Assembly (NCBI GenBank): GCA_009193035.1
Contig: SWDT01000186.1
Coordinates: 288,028 to 352,027, forward strand
From: Halicephalobus mephisto
Lineage: Eukaryota; Nematoda; Chromadorea; Rhabditida; Panagrolaimidae
Direction of reading: 5' to 3'
Length of the DNA stretch: 64,000 nucleotides
Shown: one piece after another, positions 23,121 to 35,129 of the stretch
Layout of the letters: each line of letters opens with the position of its first letter
How positions within the stretch are numbered: the stretch's first letter is position 1
Made by a program: the position numbers and the translations under genes
Notes under the pieces: model-generated
What the model was told of the DNA's origin: nothing
Seen by the model: the letters and a program-made list of their open reading frames with translations, nothing else
The model's database searches: none

Positions 23121-26107
23121 TTTTGAAAACAGTGAAAATTTCTAATGTATCGTCTAGAAATACAAATATACAACAATAGTTATTTATTGTTGTACTTTAC
23201 TAGAAAATAAAGTATCAATTAAAAATAAATTCAGGTAAAAATTTCTCCGAAAACTTCAGTAAAAATTTTTACCCAACTAGTTGCTCGCTGTCAAAACCAA
23301 ATTCAATGTCAGTCTGTAACTGAAAGTTGTTGGGAAATTTTATTAAATATACCTTTTTGAACAAATAACAAAGAAGAATTAAAGTATTGTGTGTACTGTC
23401 AAAGTATAAAAAAGCTTTTTCAAGTTTGCCATTACTTTCTTTAAAATACAATTGAATACAATATTTAGAAACGGTACTGTTGTACCTGAGAAGCTTTTAT
23501 AATTATAAAACATTTTTGTTTTTGTAATTATAGTTGGAGAAATAAAATGGTAAAAATTTGATCCAGATATTATGTGTCAAAAAATTATCCTAAATGTGCT
23601 TATTTTTACAAGTTTTTTCTCATTTATTTTTGTGCAGTATTTAAGAATCTAAAAAAGCAGTGCAAACTTTACAAAATAATTAGAGTTAAATACAATGTGA
23701 CAATTCCTTTGTTTTCTAATAAAAGTTAGTAATTTTAGGTGATGAAAGACCACAGATAAGTTTCACTTTTGAAATTGAACTTTTGCAAAGTTGATAAAAA
23801 AAAAGCCGAACAGAGGTTATTTATAAATGAATAAGAGTTTTCTGTAGAATTCTCAGAAGAAATATATTTCTATAAGTGGCATTTTGACTCATTTCAAAAG
23901 AAACTAATAGCTTAAACTACTTTTTTGATTATGCAATATTTAAAATAATCTTGTACAAAAAGATAAAGAGAAATGCTTTGGAGTGAATCTAAACAAGATA
24001 AAAATGCAGCAGATCTTCAGTACTAAGAGCTAGGGCCATTATGGAATATCTATTATGTTAAGGATCGAAAATGTTTATATGTAAAAAGTCCAAATTAGAT
24101 AACTCAGAAAATCACCAAAATCAACCCACACGATTTAAAAAGCTGTTGAATCCTAAGAAAAATACTTTAAAATAACAACTGTTATGGGTACTGACTTCAT
24201 TTATGCAGGTTTCTAACAACAAAAATTTCCTTATCCAATAATAACAAAATGAGGTATAATATCTGTTGGATCGTGTGCTTATCCATTTGAGCACAAGTCC
24301 GCATGACGTTAGTGTCAAAGGGGAAATACCCTGAGGAATATTGAAACTTACAATTATGCGTTGACGGGAAAATTATGTTGATTACGCAATTATTATTTGA
24401 GTTACGTTGTACCTCGTGTTTCTAAATAAATTTGCACGTATTTCTCATCTCTATGTGAACCAGAAGCCCCACCAAGATCTAACAATATCCAAGGAAATAG
24501 CTTAATTGTAAGATGGAAGATAAAACTTAAGAAACAGCAATTTTTTGTTTCCTGCCATGTGATAGTCCCTGATCTAGCGGCTTTCTTTAAATATCATAAT
24601 TTCAAGCCTATTTCTACTTGTCCTCAGAAAGAATCAAACTTCAAGAGATCTCACGTTCAGAGGCAATTCTTGTTTCGCAACAAGATCTTTGTGGTCATTT
24701 TCATCATCCCTACAATGAATTATATTGCCCATGACTCTGCATATTCAAAATCGTCTTTACAATTATCGCAGAAACTCTGCAATCACACATAAATAAAAGT
24801 AGTTAACAATATTCGATTATACTCATTTTGCGAATTAAACGTATAATAAACGTACGATGATGATTATGTGCTGTTAGCTAAGTCCATGGAAAAAATGTAC
24901 ATTATTGTGCTACATTTATTTAAATTCTTGCTAAGAAAACAACCTAATAATCAATATAGTCGCCGTATTTGATAATAGCTTCAAACATCTGATATTCCAT
25001 AGAGATGACGAAAGTTTTAAAGATTTGAGAAATCTTTGATCGGCTTTAAATTAAATTATTTCTCGGTTATTTCACTCTATTGAATTGAAAATTATATTTG
25101 AAAATATCTCTAGTTAGAATATTAAGTAAGTCTTCTATAAGATTAAGATCTGAAAAGTATGTTGGCCAATCAACAAATTAAACATTGTGGTCTTCAAGTC
25201 AGGCGAGTGTATCCTCACTAACATGAATTAAAGGATTACATTTCTGGATTATGTACTGATTCCTCATTCTCTCCCGAAAAAATGAAAGTGCTTTGTCTTC
25301 TAATATAAATCAAGCACCCATAATGGAAAATAGAAGTGCATAAAAGAATAAACGAAAACAGTGTATATTTTTTTCCAATCTCTTTAGGTTCAGACACAAA
25401 TTCCAAAATTTTAGTGCCAATTCTGGGGATGAATTGTCGGTTTCTATGCATGATTTACACTTACTAGTAGTAACTTACTTTATATCATAACTTATTATAG
25501 CTACAGACAGAAGGATATGCAGAAATGCCATCCGTGTATATTTTTTTCTAAAGATTTATTAATCCTCGTGTCCTTTATTTTTTATTCCCTGGTTGAAAAT
25601 GTTAATTTTGTTTTTTAAAACTATTCAGTTAACATAATGAATAAACTTTCTGATGTAATATTAGCGCACTTTTACTATTAGATGATTCAAAAGATTAAGA
25701 TTATCGAGGAAATTCTTTAGTGGAATTGTTGATTCAAGTGCATATAAAAGTTTCATACAGGTTTCTTTACATAATTTCTTTGTATCCAATTAGTGGTTAT
25801 GTAGCAACGTAGTGTAAATTGACAACAAAACACATAATTAAGTGATGCAAAAATAAATTATACTTTAAAATAAAAAAAGAACAATTTTTTAAAATCCTCA
25901 TTTAGGTCTTAATTAGATTTCGCACCTTTCTTGGGGATGAAACAATATCTTGGATGCTTCGATTGCAATCAATGAGAATCAGAACTTGTTCAGTTACAAT
26001 AAATGTCATCAGTTGCGTTCAAACTTCGGCTTATTTAAAATTGTACCCAAGAGCTTTTGTGTGTTAATTGTACTTAGTTGCACGTGATAATAAAGCATTT
26101 ATTATTT
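23121..26107. other. Intergenic region between receptor copies C and D
   Basis: Contains a 221-bp TIR element (24264-24484, listed separately). Otherwise it is AT-rich with only short random ORFs. Confidence 0.55.
24264..24484 (+). mobile_element. Short TIR element, family TGTTGGATCGTG (copy 1)
   Basis: A 221-bp element begins TGTTGGATCGTG and ends in the inverse (AGATCTAACA). It is flanked by a perfect 5-bp duplication ATATC (24259-24263 and 24485-24489). Internal sequence (GGGGAAATACCCTGAGG, CATTGACGGGAA-like) aligns with copies at 32797-33025 and 39231-40219. It is non-coding and non-autonomous. Confidence 0.82.
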
Positions 26108-26426
26108 CTACTTTAACCATTTATTCATGAATTTGAGATACGAAAGATCACGGACACTAGAATTCATGACAAAATCATAAACATGAAAACCAATAGTTGT
26201 TCTGAAACTCCAAAAAGCAAAAGATAATACACTAACAGAAGCGATGACCCATAAGAATATCATTATCATACAAAAGATAAGGAAATATCTAAAGAGATTC
26301 GTGATTGAAAGACTAGAGTTGGCTTTGCAACAAGCGCAAAAAACAATGATCCTATAACCAAAGATGACTCTAAAGACGAGAATAAATATTGTGGGTACCA
26401 AAATTGTAAATGGAATTCCATAAAGA
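26108..26426 (-). pseudogene. Decayed last exon of an srsx-like receptor (copy D)
   Basis: About 105 codons align with TM5-TM6 of the paralogues: YGIPFTILVPTIF corresponds to HGTPSTILAYTVF, and NSSLSITNLFRYFLIFCMIM to NSSSTTKKLFKSLLILCVIM. After SVLSFAFW the homology breaks through an internal deletion or frameshift. TM7 and the SSEYR motif are gone. The acceptor is degraded, and exons 1-3 are missing upstream. Confidence 0.75.
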
Positions 26427-26969
26427 TCCAAAAATTATATAGTGTCAAGAAAATATTTGATTTTTTGATTAATGGTTTTTGAGGAACAATTGCAATCATA
26501 TAGAAAGAAATTCTAGAATTTAGATAGACATTATCATATCCATCATTGATTCTTGTGAAATGATTCTTTTATTTTCTCATTCTTGAAATTTACTCATTTT
26601 TATCTTTGTTATTTCTGTCTAAAGACCGAAAGTACTCTAATGAAGTGGTTCTTTCTTAATTAAACACTAAGATTGCTCACCTACACAAGTAATGGAAATT
26701 TACACAATGTGCAGCAATAAATGAATTGCAAAATGGTATTCCATCCGTCCAATGATTCAACACTTTTTATCTTACTGATTTCCAGGATAATCCAATTGAT
26801 TAAGTAATCCTTGTTAATTTGAGTCCCCAGTTTCGCTTCATTATTTTAGATACCCACTTTTAATTAAGTTATCATATTTACGCAGGTTATGATTGTGTCT
26901 TTATTATATTCAAGTTTTCGAATTCGCTACCAACAACTGCAAATGCAGAAAATAATAAATTATAAACCT
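26427..26969. other. Spacer between receptor copies D and E
   Basis: Its right part (about 26870-26945) is the shared 3' flank (GTTATGATTGTGTCTTTATT) that also follows copies A and F. No gene was seen. Confidence 0.5.
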
Positions 26970-28438
26970 CTAACCAATAACATTGGTAGCGCCTTTCCGG
27001 ACTTTAACTAACGTTGATTCTTTTGGCATGATAGTTATAGTGGGTTTCAGCCTCGTACTTATGTCGAAAATCCTGCCATTTCCAGCAATTGGTTGGAAGA
27101 AGGTAGTGATTCCAAATCTGTTGAAAAATTCTCTAGCTGCAGTACGGTATTCACTAGAATAGCGGGTCAAAACGAAGAAATTGGAAGCACAAGCAATGTT
27201 GACTGTGATTCCCAGATAAAGAGGAATAAAGAAAGTCAATTCTTCCGAAAGTCCAAGAGCGAAGGACAATATACCACTAGCAGAAGCAATGACCCATGAG
27301 AACGTCATGATGACACAAAGGATAAGGAGGGATTTGAAGAGTCTCTTGGTTGAGGGACTGGAGTTGCCTTTACAGCGGATGTAAAAACCAATGATTATGT
27401 AAATGAGTACAGCTCCAAAAATGATGCCAAATACTGTAAATGGCATGAACTTTGATGGACCTCCATGGAAGCCTAAAAATACACAATCAGATAAAGGTAC
27501 TTCATTTTGGAAATTATGTCTTTAATAGAAGATTTGACGAATACGAGGTCATATTTGGGAGTTTAAATTACTACGAAGGAATGATCTTCTGAAAACTACC
27601 ATACAACTTCATTGTGTTCATCTATCAACCAGATAACAGGACTACAAAGACATCATACATTGATCTTTGTGAAATTATTAGTTCTACATTATTGAAATCC
27701 TCAATTTTTCCTATTATATCTCTATGAATACATCTACAAGATGTGAAAACTCAGATAATTGTTTCTTATTTTAAATTAAGTACTTTTCTTACCTTCAATA
27801 ATCAGGCATATAACCATGGTTTCTTTGTGTTCTTCGGCATTTATATAGGCAATATACATAATGTACGTGGTTATTCCCACACAAATGCCCAAAATGCTTC
27901 CCAAATACAAAATTTTGTTCATTCTCTGATGCTTTACAGGAAACAACGTGGCCAGAAATCTGTCCAAAGCAATAAAGAAGGTCAAGAATATCCCGATCAT
28001 AAGGCCAACCAAAGGGACAGTCATGACATGGAGACAAGTAGGGAGAGTGTCAAAATTCTTGCCTGTATAGAGGACGTAGGCGAAATAATAATGGGCCAAA
28101 ATATGAACGGAATGAGAGAAGCATTCCATCGCCAGAAGATAGTTAGCTGTGGAGCGGAGGTTTCTAGAATGAGGGTATTGTAGTAACAAAACTAACTAAT
28201 TTAATTTGCTAGCATTTCTTTCGAGAACTCACTTTGATAATATGGTAATAACAACTACTGTCATATTCGCGATTATTCCTGTGGTGTTGATGACAAGCAA
28301 GGCAGATACTGCTGGTATCGCTGAGAACAAAACCCCTTGATTCTTGTATTTTTCATAGAACTGAAACAATATGATTGATTTTACTGTTTAAAAATTCCAA
28401 AAACACACTGTATTTACAGGAGGTTGGTTGTGCTCCAT
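26970..28438 (-). CDS. Seven-transmembrane chemoreceptor, srsx-like (copy E)
   Basis: Exons 28438-28409, 28360-28233, 28163-27793 and 27472-26970 encode 343 residues in phase. It begins MEHNQPPVNT then FYEKYKNQGVLFSAIPAV into TM1; TM3 ends FIALDRFLATLFP; TM7 is followed by NFFVLTRYSSEYRTAAREFF. It shares its upstream region (GATTTCAAATAATATATAAG and beyond) with copy F almost base for base, so E and F are probably the most recent duplicates. The coding tail is more like copy C, suggesting exchange between copies. Confidence 0.82.
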
Positions 28439-29973
28439 CTTAGACAAAATATAAATAGATTTCAAATAATATATAAGTAATAATCTTCAAGTACGAATAT
28501 TTTATTAAGAACTTTTATTTTAGAATAAAGATTAAACTTCTTTAAATATTTTATCTAAGAATAAACGACCAGTTCCGAATAAGGTGAAGTGAAACTGAAA
28601 AATCTCAAAAACACAAATTAAGATGCTTATTTATTGTTAAAATCAACTCCTGTCGTGGAGGCTACAAGGAGGTTGACAAAATATATTCTTATTCAGAAAC
28701 AATCAAGAGTCTTAAGTGAAATGATCATGCGAATGCTCAAATACAAATCTTTTCAACGGTGTTAGTGTTTTCTAAGATACTCCCACAAAAAATAATATAC
28801 AGTAGAATTGTAGTTGGGAGATTTTTTGAACTATAAACTTATATCCTTTTGTAACAGTAGAAAGCTTAAAAAAGCTGTAATTTGATTCTGTGAATATATA
28901 GTAGAAAAATACTATGCAAGATAACTGTTAAAGTATAGTTATTTTTATACTTGTGTTACTTTATTTTATTCATTTTAATAAGAAAACTAAAAAATGACGA
29001 ATGTTAAAGTTAATTGGAATTTGTAAAAGAGAAAAGTACATTTGGAAATTTTCTCTAGAAGTGAATTCAAAGATCAGAAAAAATACAAATCAATTTGCTA
29101 TAAAGTTGCACTTTTTGAAAAGCTGATGAGAAAAAATAATATCCATAGGAGAACTGGTCACAAGGTAAGTGTGTTATGTGATGTTTGAGCAGAAAGGTTT
29201 CCGTGACAAGAGTAGAATTCAAATTCATACTTAGGAAAACCAGTACCGTAAACTTGCCTCTTAAAGTATATGGCTGCTGGAAAACTATCATCATAGAATT
29301 TTAAATATTGGAAAATAATTAAAAGTAGACCGGCTATTGACAAAAATTTACTCATTATGTAAATTACTCATTTCATTCATGAAACCACTAGTTAATTCAC
29401 AGTAAATTCAAAGATCCATTCAGAAGTTCTTGAGGTTTATGCATGCAAATAGCCATATAAGTGTCTTAAATTCGTTCTCCATATCCATAGGAAAATCTGT
29501 AGATGGATAAAAGCTTACATATGCGATGATAGGGGAGAAAAATGATGCGAAAATCTCTGATTTTTGGTGGGAATTTTAATCACAGTATAACTATACATCG
29601 TGCAGTATTGGTAATTAATTAATTATATAATACCAATAACAAATAAATGATTTATTCGTTTAAAGGGAAATCGTGTGAAATTAACATGATATATGAAAAT
29701 AAATGACCTGCAAAACGGAGTTATATTTGTGCAATGACTTTATTGTTACTTATCCTACAAATTTCAACTTGATTCAATAAATTTAAGAATTCTCATTTTT
29801 CTTGGTATTTGATCACCTCAGATATCCCAATTTATTTAGGTTATCACATTTATAAATGTTATGATCATGTCTTTATTAAATTTAAGTTTTCGAGATTAAT
29901 ATCAATAAATAGAAATGAGAGAAGTAATGGCTCCTAAACTTCTAGTTTACAACGTTCTATTACTCTTCAACAA
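28439..29973. other. Intergenic region between receptor copies E and F
   Basis: The left part (28439-28560) is the conserved upstream region. A small minus-strand ORF with a signal-like start lies at 29158-29355 (listed separately). The rest is AT-rich. Confidence 0.5.
29158..29355 (-). CDS. Possible small secreted or anchored protein, or exon fragment
   Basis: A 65-residue ORF starts MSKFLSIAGLLLIIFQYLKF, a plausible signal peptide or anchor, followed by RQVYGTGFPKYEFEFYSCHG and an undistinguished tail. I do not recognise it. It could be the first exon of a lost gene or a chance ORF. Support is limited to the hydrophobic N-terminus. Confidence 0.25.
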   Translation of the reverse strand: MSKFLSIAGLLLIIFQYLKFYDDSFPAAIYFKRQVYGTGFPKYEFEFYSCHGNLSAQTSHNTLTL

Positions 29974-31464
29974 CTAAAAGTAGATTCCCTCTTTCGGCAC
30001 AATAGGTCCAGTGCGGTTATACTTAGAACTTTTCTCAAAGATTTTAGAATTGTCAGCAATTGGCTTGAAAATATTGAAGCCAAATCTGTTGAAAAACTTC
30101 CTGGCTGCAGCACGATATTCACTGGAATAACGGGTCAAAACGAAGAAATTTGATATACAGGACATGTTGATTGTAATACCTGTGTAGAGGGGAATGAAGA
30201 AAGTTAGCTCTTCTGAAAATTTAAGAGAAAGACAAATGACAAAACTGATGGCATTGAAGATCCATGAGCACACCATTATAATGCAAAGGATGAAGAGAGA
30301 TTTGAAAAGTTTCTTTGTTGTTAAACTGGAACTTCCCTTGTAACGCATGGAAATACCAATAACTAAGTAGATGAAGACAGTTCCAAAGACAAGCACAAAT
30401 CCTATGGATAACATGAATTTGGATGGATATCCGTGAAGAGCTAAAAAGAACATTAGAAGATACTTAATTTTGAAAATTTAATATTTAGAAGAGTTCTAAA
30501 CATATTCGGAAGTTCAAGAATATACATAATAAAAAATTAATTTTGTGAAAATCAATGTGGAATGTCAACATATCCATCTATCAGTTGAGTAAAAACCACA
30601 TGCAGACATCACAAATTGATCTTCAAAAAATTATTTGTTCTGTATAATCCAAATTCCTAGATTTTTTCGTTATTTTTGTGAATTTCTCCAAAAGTTACAC
30701 AAACTCAAATAGGAAATTGTTTTCATTATTCAATTTGAACGATATTCTTACCTTCGATGATTAGACAAATCACCATAGTTTCCTTGTTCTCTTCTGCATT
30801 TAAATATCCAAGATACAAAATGTAAACTGTATATCCTATGCAGATAACCATGGCGCTTCCCAAATACAAAAGTTTGTTCATTCTCTGATATTTGAAGGGA
30901 AGCAACGCAGCAATTAATCTATCCAAGGCTGTGAAGAAGGTCAAGAATATCCCGATCATAACGCCAACCAAAGGGACAGTCATGATATGGAGACAAGTAG
31001 AGAGAGTGTCAAAATTCTTGCCTGTATAGATGACGTAAGCAAAGTAATATTGGGCCATGACGTGAACGGAGTGAAAGAAACATTCTATCGCCAGAAGATA
31101 GTTGGCTGTGGAGCGGAGGTTTCTGGAAGGTTTAAAATTAAACAAAGTGACTAATTTAAAGTATTAGCATCTCCTTCAATTAGTCCTTGGGAAGGTTTAT
31201 AAAGATAGTTAATGACTACTCGACTTCACATTGACAACCTATCTTTTTAAAAACCCACTTTGATACTACGGTAATGATAATCAATGTGGTATTCGAGATA
31301 ATTCCTGTGGTATTGATGATAAGCAAGATGGATGCCGCTGGTACTGCCAAAGGTAGAACACCGTAGTCCTTGTATTTTTCATAGAACTGAAATAATATGG
31401 TTCATTTTAATGTTCAAAAATTCAAAAAACACACTGTATTTACAGGAGGTTGGTTGTGCTCCAT
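29974..31464 (-). CDS. Seven-transmembrane chemoreceptor, srsx-like (copy F)
   Basis: Exons 31464-31435, 31386-31259, 31122-30752 and 30440-29974 encode 331 residues in phase. It starts MEHNQPPVNT and continues FYEKYKDYGVLPLAVPAA. TM3 ends FTALDRLIAALLP, replacing the usual LFP. TM7 is followed by NFFVLTRYSSEYRAAARKFF. The tail is shorter than in copies C and E and ends VPKEGIYF. All splice sites match the family pattern, so it is probably functional. It is the outermost copy, about 2 kb from the tRNA-Leu gene. Confidence 0.82.
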
Positions 31465-33515
31465 CTTGAACAAAGTATAGATAAATTTCAAATAATATAT
31501 AAGTAATAATCTTAAAGTACGAATATTTTATTAAGAATCCTTATATTTTAATACAATAAATTATCAGTTCCAACGAAATTCGAGAACAAATATTTTTCAA
31601 TTCCAAAAATACAAGTTTGTAGATAAATTACTCATTGAAATCACTTCCTTTCTTGGGCGCTACAGATGAAATTTATTCTTAAGGAGATTTATAAAATATA
31701 TTATTAATAAAAAAAAGCATGGAAAGAAAAGGTCGTATGAATAATTAAAGTACAAAAAAGTATTTAGCTCACGTCATCATTTTACAAAAAGGATAATCCT
31801 ACAGAATAACTGTATACGGTATTAGTGCAACTTAGAGATGTTCCCGATTACACGGGAGATTTGATATCTCAATTAAAGTTTAAAAATTAAAGAAAAATAA
31901 ATTTATTTGCAAATATGTACTGTATGAATAAAGGTAATTAGGACAGAATACTTATTTTTACTTCTCTATTACATCCTCTTACTTTTTTACAAATTAAAAA
32001 ATGTATGGTAACAGTTTTTAAGAAAGTGAATGTCAAATTTTGTTTCTAAAAAGTAGAATCTTGTCGTCAAAGTGAATGTTAATTTTTGGCGAGAACACTC
32101 TTTTTCGAAATTCAACATTATTTTTTTATTTATAAAATACAAATCCTTGTTTCAAAAAACATATTGCCCAATTACGTAATATACATGATTTAAAAAGCAT
32201 TTTGTTCAAAGTAGTCTTTCCAAATGAGTCATCTACAAAATTGAAGTTTTAATGGGCGTGTTCAGAATTTACAGTTGAAGTTTGATACACGTCAATACAC
32301 ATTCTATTCCAAAAAAGTACATTATAAGCACATTTGAAATTTGTTAATACTTTGAGGATACAAAACACCAATGATAAACATTAGATTTAAGAAACAAAAA
32401 GTATATTTAACTCGAAAAAACCCAATTCAAATTAATCTAACTTGGCTTAAGCCTGAACTTTGACTACAAAACGAAAAAATAATTAATAAAATTGGTTAAA
32501 GTGCAAAATTAATAATTCTAAAATAAAACTGCAAATACTGAAATACAAAGAAGTAGTCTGTTTTTCCAACTTTTGATATATGAAATTCCACATTTCCATC
32601 TAATTATTCTGTTACAACAGGTCCTTCAATGGAAATTTAAAACGGATTCTGAACACTTCATCTGATAAATTCCAACATCAGTCATGATATTTCGAAGTGC
32701 GATTTTTAATAAAATAACTTTCTTTATTGAATTATATGTTGAGATAGAAAACAGAAATATATTAATGATCCTTACTAGAACAATGAAATAGATAACTGTT
32801 GGATTGTGCATAATTTATTTGAATATAAGCCACATATCGTCGGTCCCGAAAGGAAATACCCTGAGGACCAACGAAAGGTGTATGACTGCATTGACGGGAA
32901 TTTCAGGAGATTGCATAGTAATTTTGTAAGAGTTCTTTTTATATCTCGTATCTCCAGCCCTATAAAGCCATTTTATATATTTCCCATCTACACGTGGATC
33001 AGGAACCCCTAATCACGATTCAACAATAACAATTATTAAAAATGCCCTCACACAAGGCAATCAAGAGTTTCACTCATAACATACGGTATTCCATGTTCCT
33101 TGATTTCAGACTATCTCTTCAAGTGCTTTATTTTTAGTTTCGTTTCTGTTTCAACGATACATAATTGCGTGATGTCTTTTGAAACAAGGATTTATTTTAT
33201 AAATGAAAGCAATTAATAAAGTGGAAAATAACCTTGAAGTTCAAAAAAGTGTTTCTGCCGAGAATTGGTATTTGCTTTGGTGAAAGCATTGTTTTTTAGA
33301 AAACTAAAAAATGATGATTATTAAAATTAAATAAAACTTTAATTTACATAAGTTTTGAAAACGCCTCCAAAAATAAATTCAAAGGGACGAGAGAGAATGA
33401 ACAAATCTGTTACGAAATCGCACTGTTCGGAAAAATTGGTAAAAAATTTTATTAATGAAAAAACCGATTAAAAGCAAGAATGTTGTGAAGTATTTCAATG
33501 GAAAAAAGATGTTGC
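31465..33515. other. Region between receptor copy F and tRNA-Leu
   Basis: The promoter-proximal part is shared with copy E. It includes the 229-bp TIR element at 32797-33025. No gene was seen. Confidence 0.55.
32797..33025 (+). mobile_element. Short TIR element, family TGTTGGATCGTG (copy 2)
   Basis: A 229-bp element begins TGTTGGATTGTG and ends CACGATTCAACA, with a perfect 5-bp target duplication ATAAC (32792-32796 and 33026-33030). The interior (GGTCCCGAAAGGAAATACCC, ATTGACGGGAA) matches the other copies. Confidence 0.82.
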
Positions 33516-33720
33516 TGACGAGAGTGGGATTCGAACCCACGCCTCCGAAGAGACCAGTGCCTTAAACTGGCGCCTTAGACCGCTCGGCCATCTCGCCTGG
33601 GACCGCCGCTGGCTGCTTCCTACAACTCCTCGCGCTTTTCCCACCCCACTCTCTCGATCAACCACTTTCCCTCCCGTAATCTAACCAAAAATCCTTTCAG
33701 ACCTCCATCCAAGTCAAAGC
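33511..33720. repeat. Inverted duplication, left arm (tRNA-Leu plus ZP-gene splice junction)
   Basis: About 210 bp match the reverse complement of about 35840-36047: the tRNA-Leu gene, the CCGCTGGCTGCTTCCTACAA flank, TCTCTCGATCAACCACTTTC, and the splice acceptor plus the first about 20 bp of a ZP-gene exon (CTTTCAG then ACCTCCATCCAAG). The copied exon piece then diverges. Confidence 0.88.
33516..33597 (-). tRNA. tRNA-Leu (anticodon AAG)
   Basis: An 82-nt type II tRNA. Acceptor GGCGAGA pairs with TCTCGTC (one G-U); the anticodon stem CCAGT/ACTGG is perfect with loop TTAAGGC, giving anticodon AAG. A long variable arm (TCTCTTCGGAGG) and the T loop GGTTCGAATCC are present. Identical to the copy at 35961-36042. 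Confidence 0.95.
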
Positions 33721-34139
33721 CTGTCCTCATCTTCAAGTCTCTTTACAGTTAACTTCCATTTCCCTTCGATAGTTTCAAGTGGTGGTGGAAATCGAAACAA
33801 AAAAGTGGTCAATGAGCTCGTGATAAATTTGCTAAAAATTCTCCTTTTACGACTTATCTTTGGGGTTGTGAAAAATGGCTGATCACATTTTGAGATGTTT
33901 ACATTATTTCAGTTAACTGGGGAGAAAAAAGCTCTCATTTGAGTCCTTGAAGTTTATTTGTCCCTGAGGTGAAAATCGATTTCAACTATTTTTAAAACAG
34001 TTTTAAAAATAAAATTTTGAAGAACATTGAACAATTTTCAGTGCTGAGGTTTATAAAGTAGTCGATATCACACTCAAAATAAGGTGAAATTTTTGAATGA
34101 TAATTGAATATATCAATTTGCTTGAATGCTACGAACTGC

Positions 34140-34430
34140 AGATTTTAATATTCATATTAACCGACTTATTTCAATATTACGAGCAAACTGCAGATTTTTT
34201 TGAAATATTCATAAATGTAAATATATCTATCAACTAATCTGTTCCAATGTTGCGAGCAAACTGCGGATTTTACTTCAGTTTCGAAATCTCCATAAATATA
34301 AAAATCCCAATCAGCCTGTCCCAATGTTGCAAGCAACCTGCAAAATTTGATTATAATGTCCATCAGCCTGTCCCAATGTTGCGAGCAACCTGCGGATTTT
34401 ACTTCGATTTCAACTTTTCTATAGATCTCG
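34140..34430 (+). repeat. Dispersed repeat CAATGTTGCGAGCAAACTGC (copy 1)
   Basis: Four or five units carry the core ATGTTGCGAGCAA(A/C)CTGC with alternating spacers (AAAATTTGATTATAATGTCC; GAAATCTCCATAAATATAAA). The same alternating units occur in reverse orientation at about 42410-42830. Confidence 0.85.
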
Positions 34431-34737
34431 AGAAGAAATATTCATTCACGTTATTTTGGAATTTATAAATTTGCAAAACATCTTCGAATTATTTTTGAAT
34501 TAGATTTCGAAATAATTTAAAATTTGAAGTACTCATTACTAAATTTACAAATTAAGCAAAATCGAATAATAAAATACATTATTCTTTGAGATTACTTTTT
34601 AAATAAAAATTTGTTTTTCAAAGTTAAAATTTTTGGATATCATTTATTTGTCACAATTTCATAGACATAATTTGAAAGCTCTGACAATGGCAAAATAAAG
34701 CGAACCGGCTTGGATCTGGGGATTTGATCACATATTT

Positions 34738-35125
34738 CCTAAGGGTACGATACTTCCTAAAGGTCAGATACTTCCTAAGAATCAGATCTTTCTTAAAGGT
34801 CTTGTATTTTTTAGGAATTGGATCTTTCCTAAAGAACATACTTTCTAAGAATCATATGCTTCCTAAAGATTATATACTTCCTAAAGGTAGGATATTCTTA
34901 AACATCATATACTTTCTAAAGATCATATGCTTCTTAAAGATCATATACTTTCTAAGGAACATATACTTCTTAAAGGTAGGATATTCCTAAAGATCATATA
35001 CTTCTTAAAGATCACATACTTTCTAAAAGTAAAATATTCTTAAAGGTCATATACTTCTTAAGGATCATATACTTTCTAAAGATCATAGAATTCATAAGGG
35101 TAGGATCCTTCCCAAAGGTCTTGTA
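34738..35125. repeat. Minisatellite, unit about 19-20 bp
   Basis: About 20 degenerate copies of a unit like ATCATATACTTCCTAAAGG run up to the stop codon of the ZP gene, which lies at 35130 on the minus strand. The ORFs in this stretch are products of the repeat. Confidence 0.85.
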
Positions 35126-35129
35126 TTCC

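Larger units (their letters stand above)
33598..35129. other. Spacer between tRNA-Leu and ZP gene
   Basis: Contains the right end of the left duplication arm, a GCGAGCAAACTGC-type repeat block (34140-34430) and a 19-bp-type minisatellite (34738-35125). No gene was seen. Confidence 0.6.

Noticed and set aside
27743..28183. Plus-strand 146-codon ORF
   Set aside because: It is the antisense shadow of receptor copy E exon 3, whose minus-strand frame has all family motifs.
32806..33012. ORF of 68 codons
   Set aside because: It lies within the TIR element; homologous positions in the 24264-24484 copy contain stops.
34651..34990. ORFs reading RYFLKVRYFL-type repeats
   Set aside because: Translation of the 19-20 bp minisatellite.
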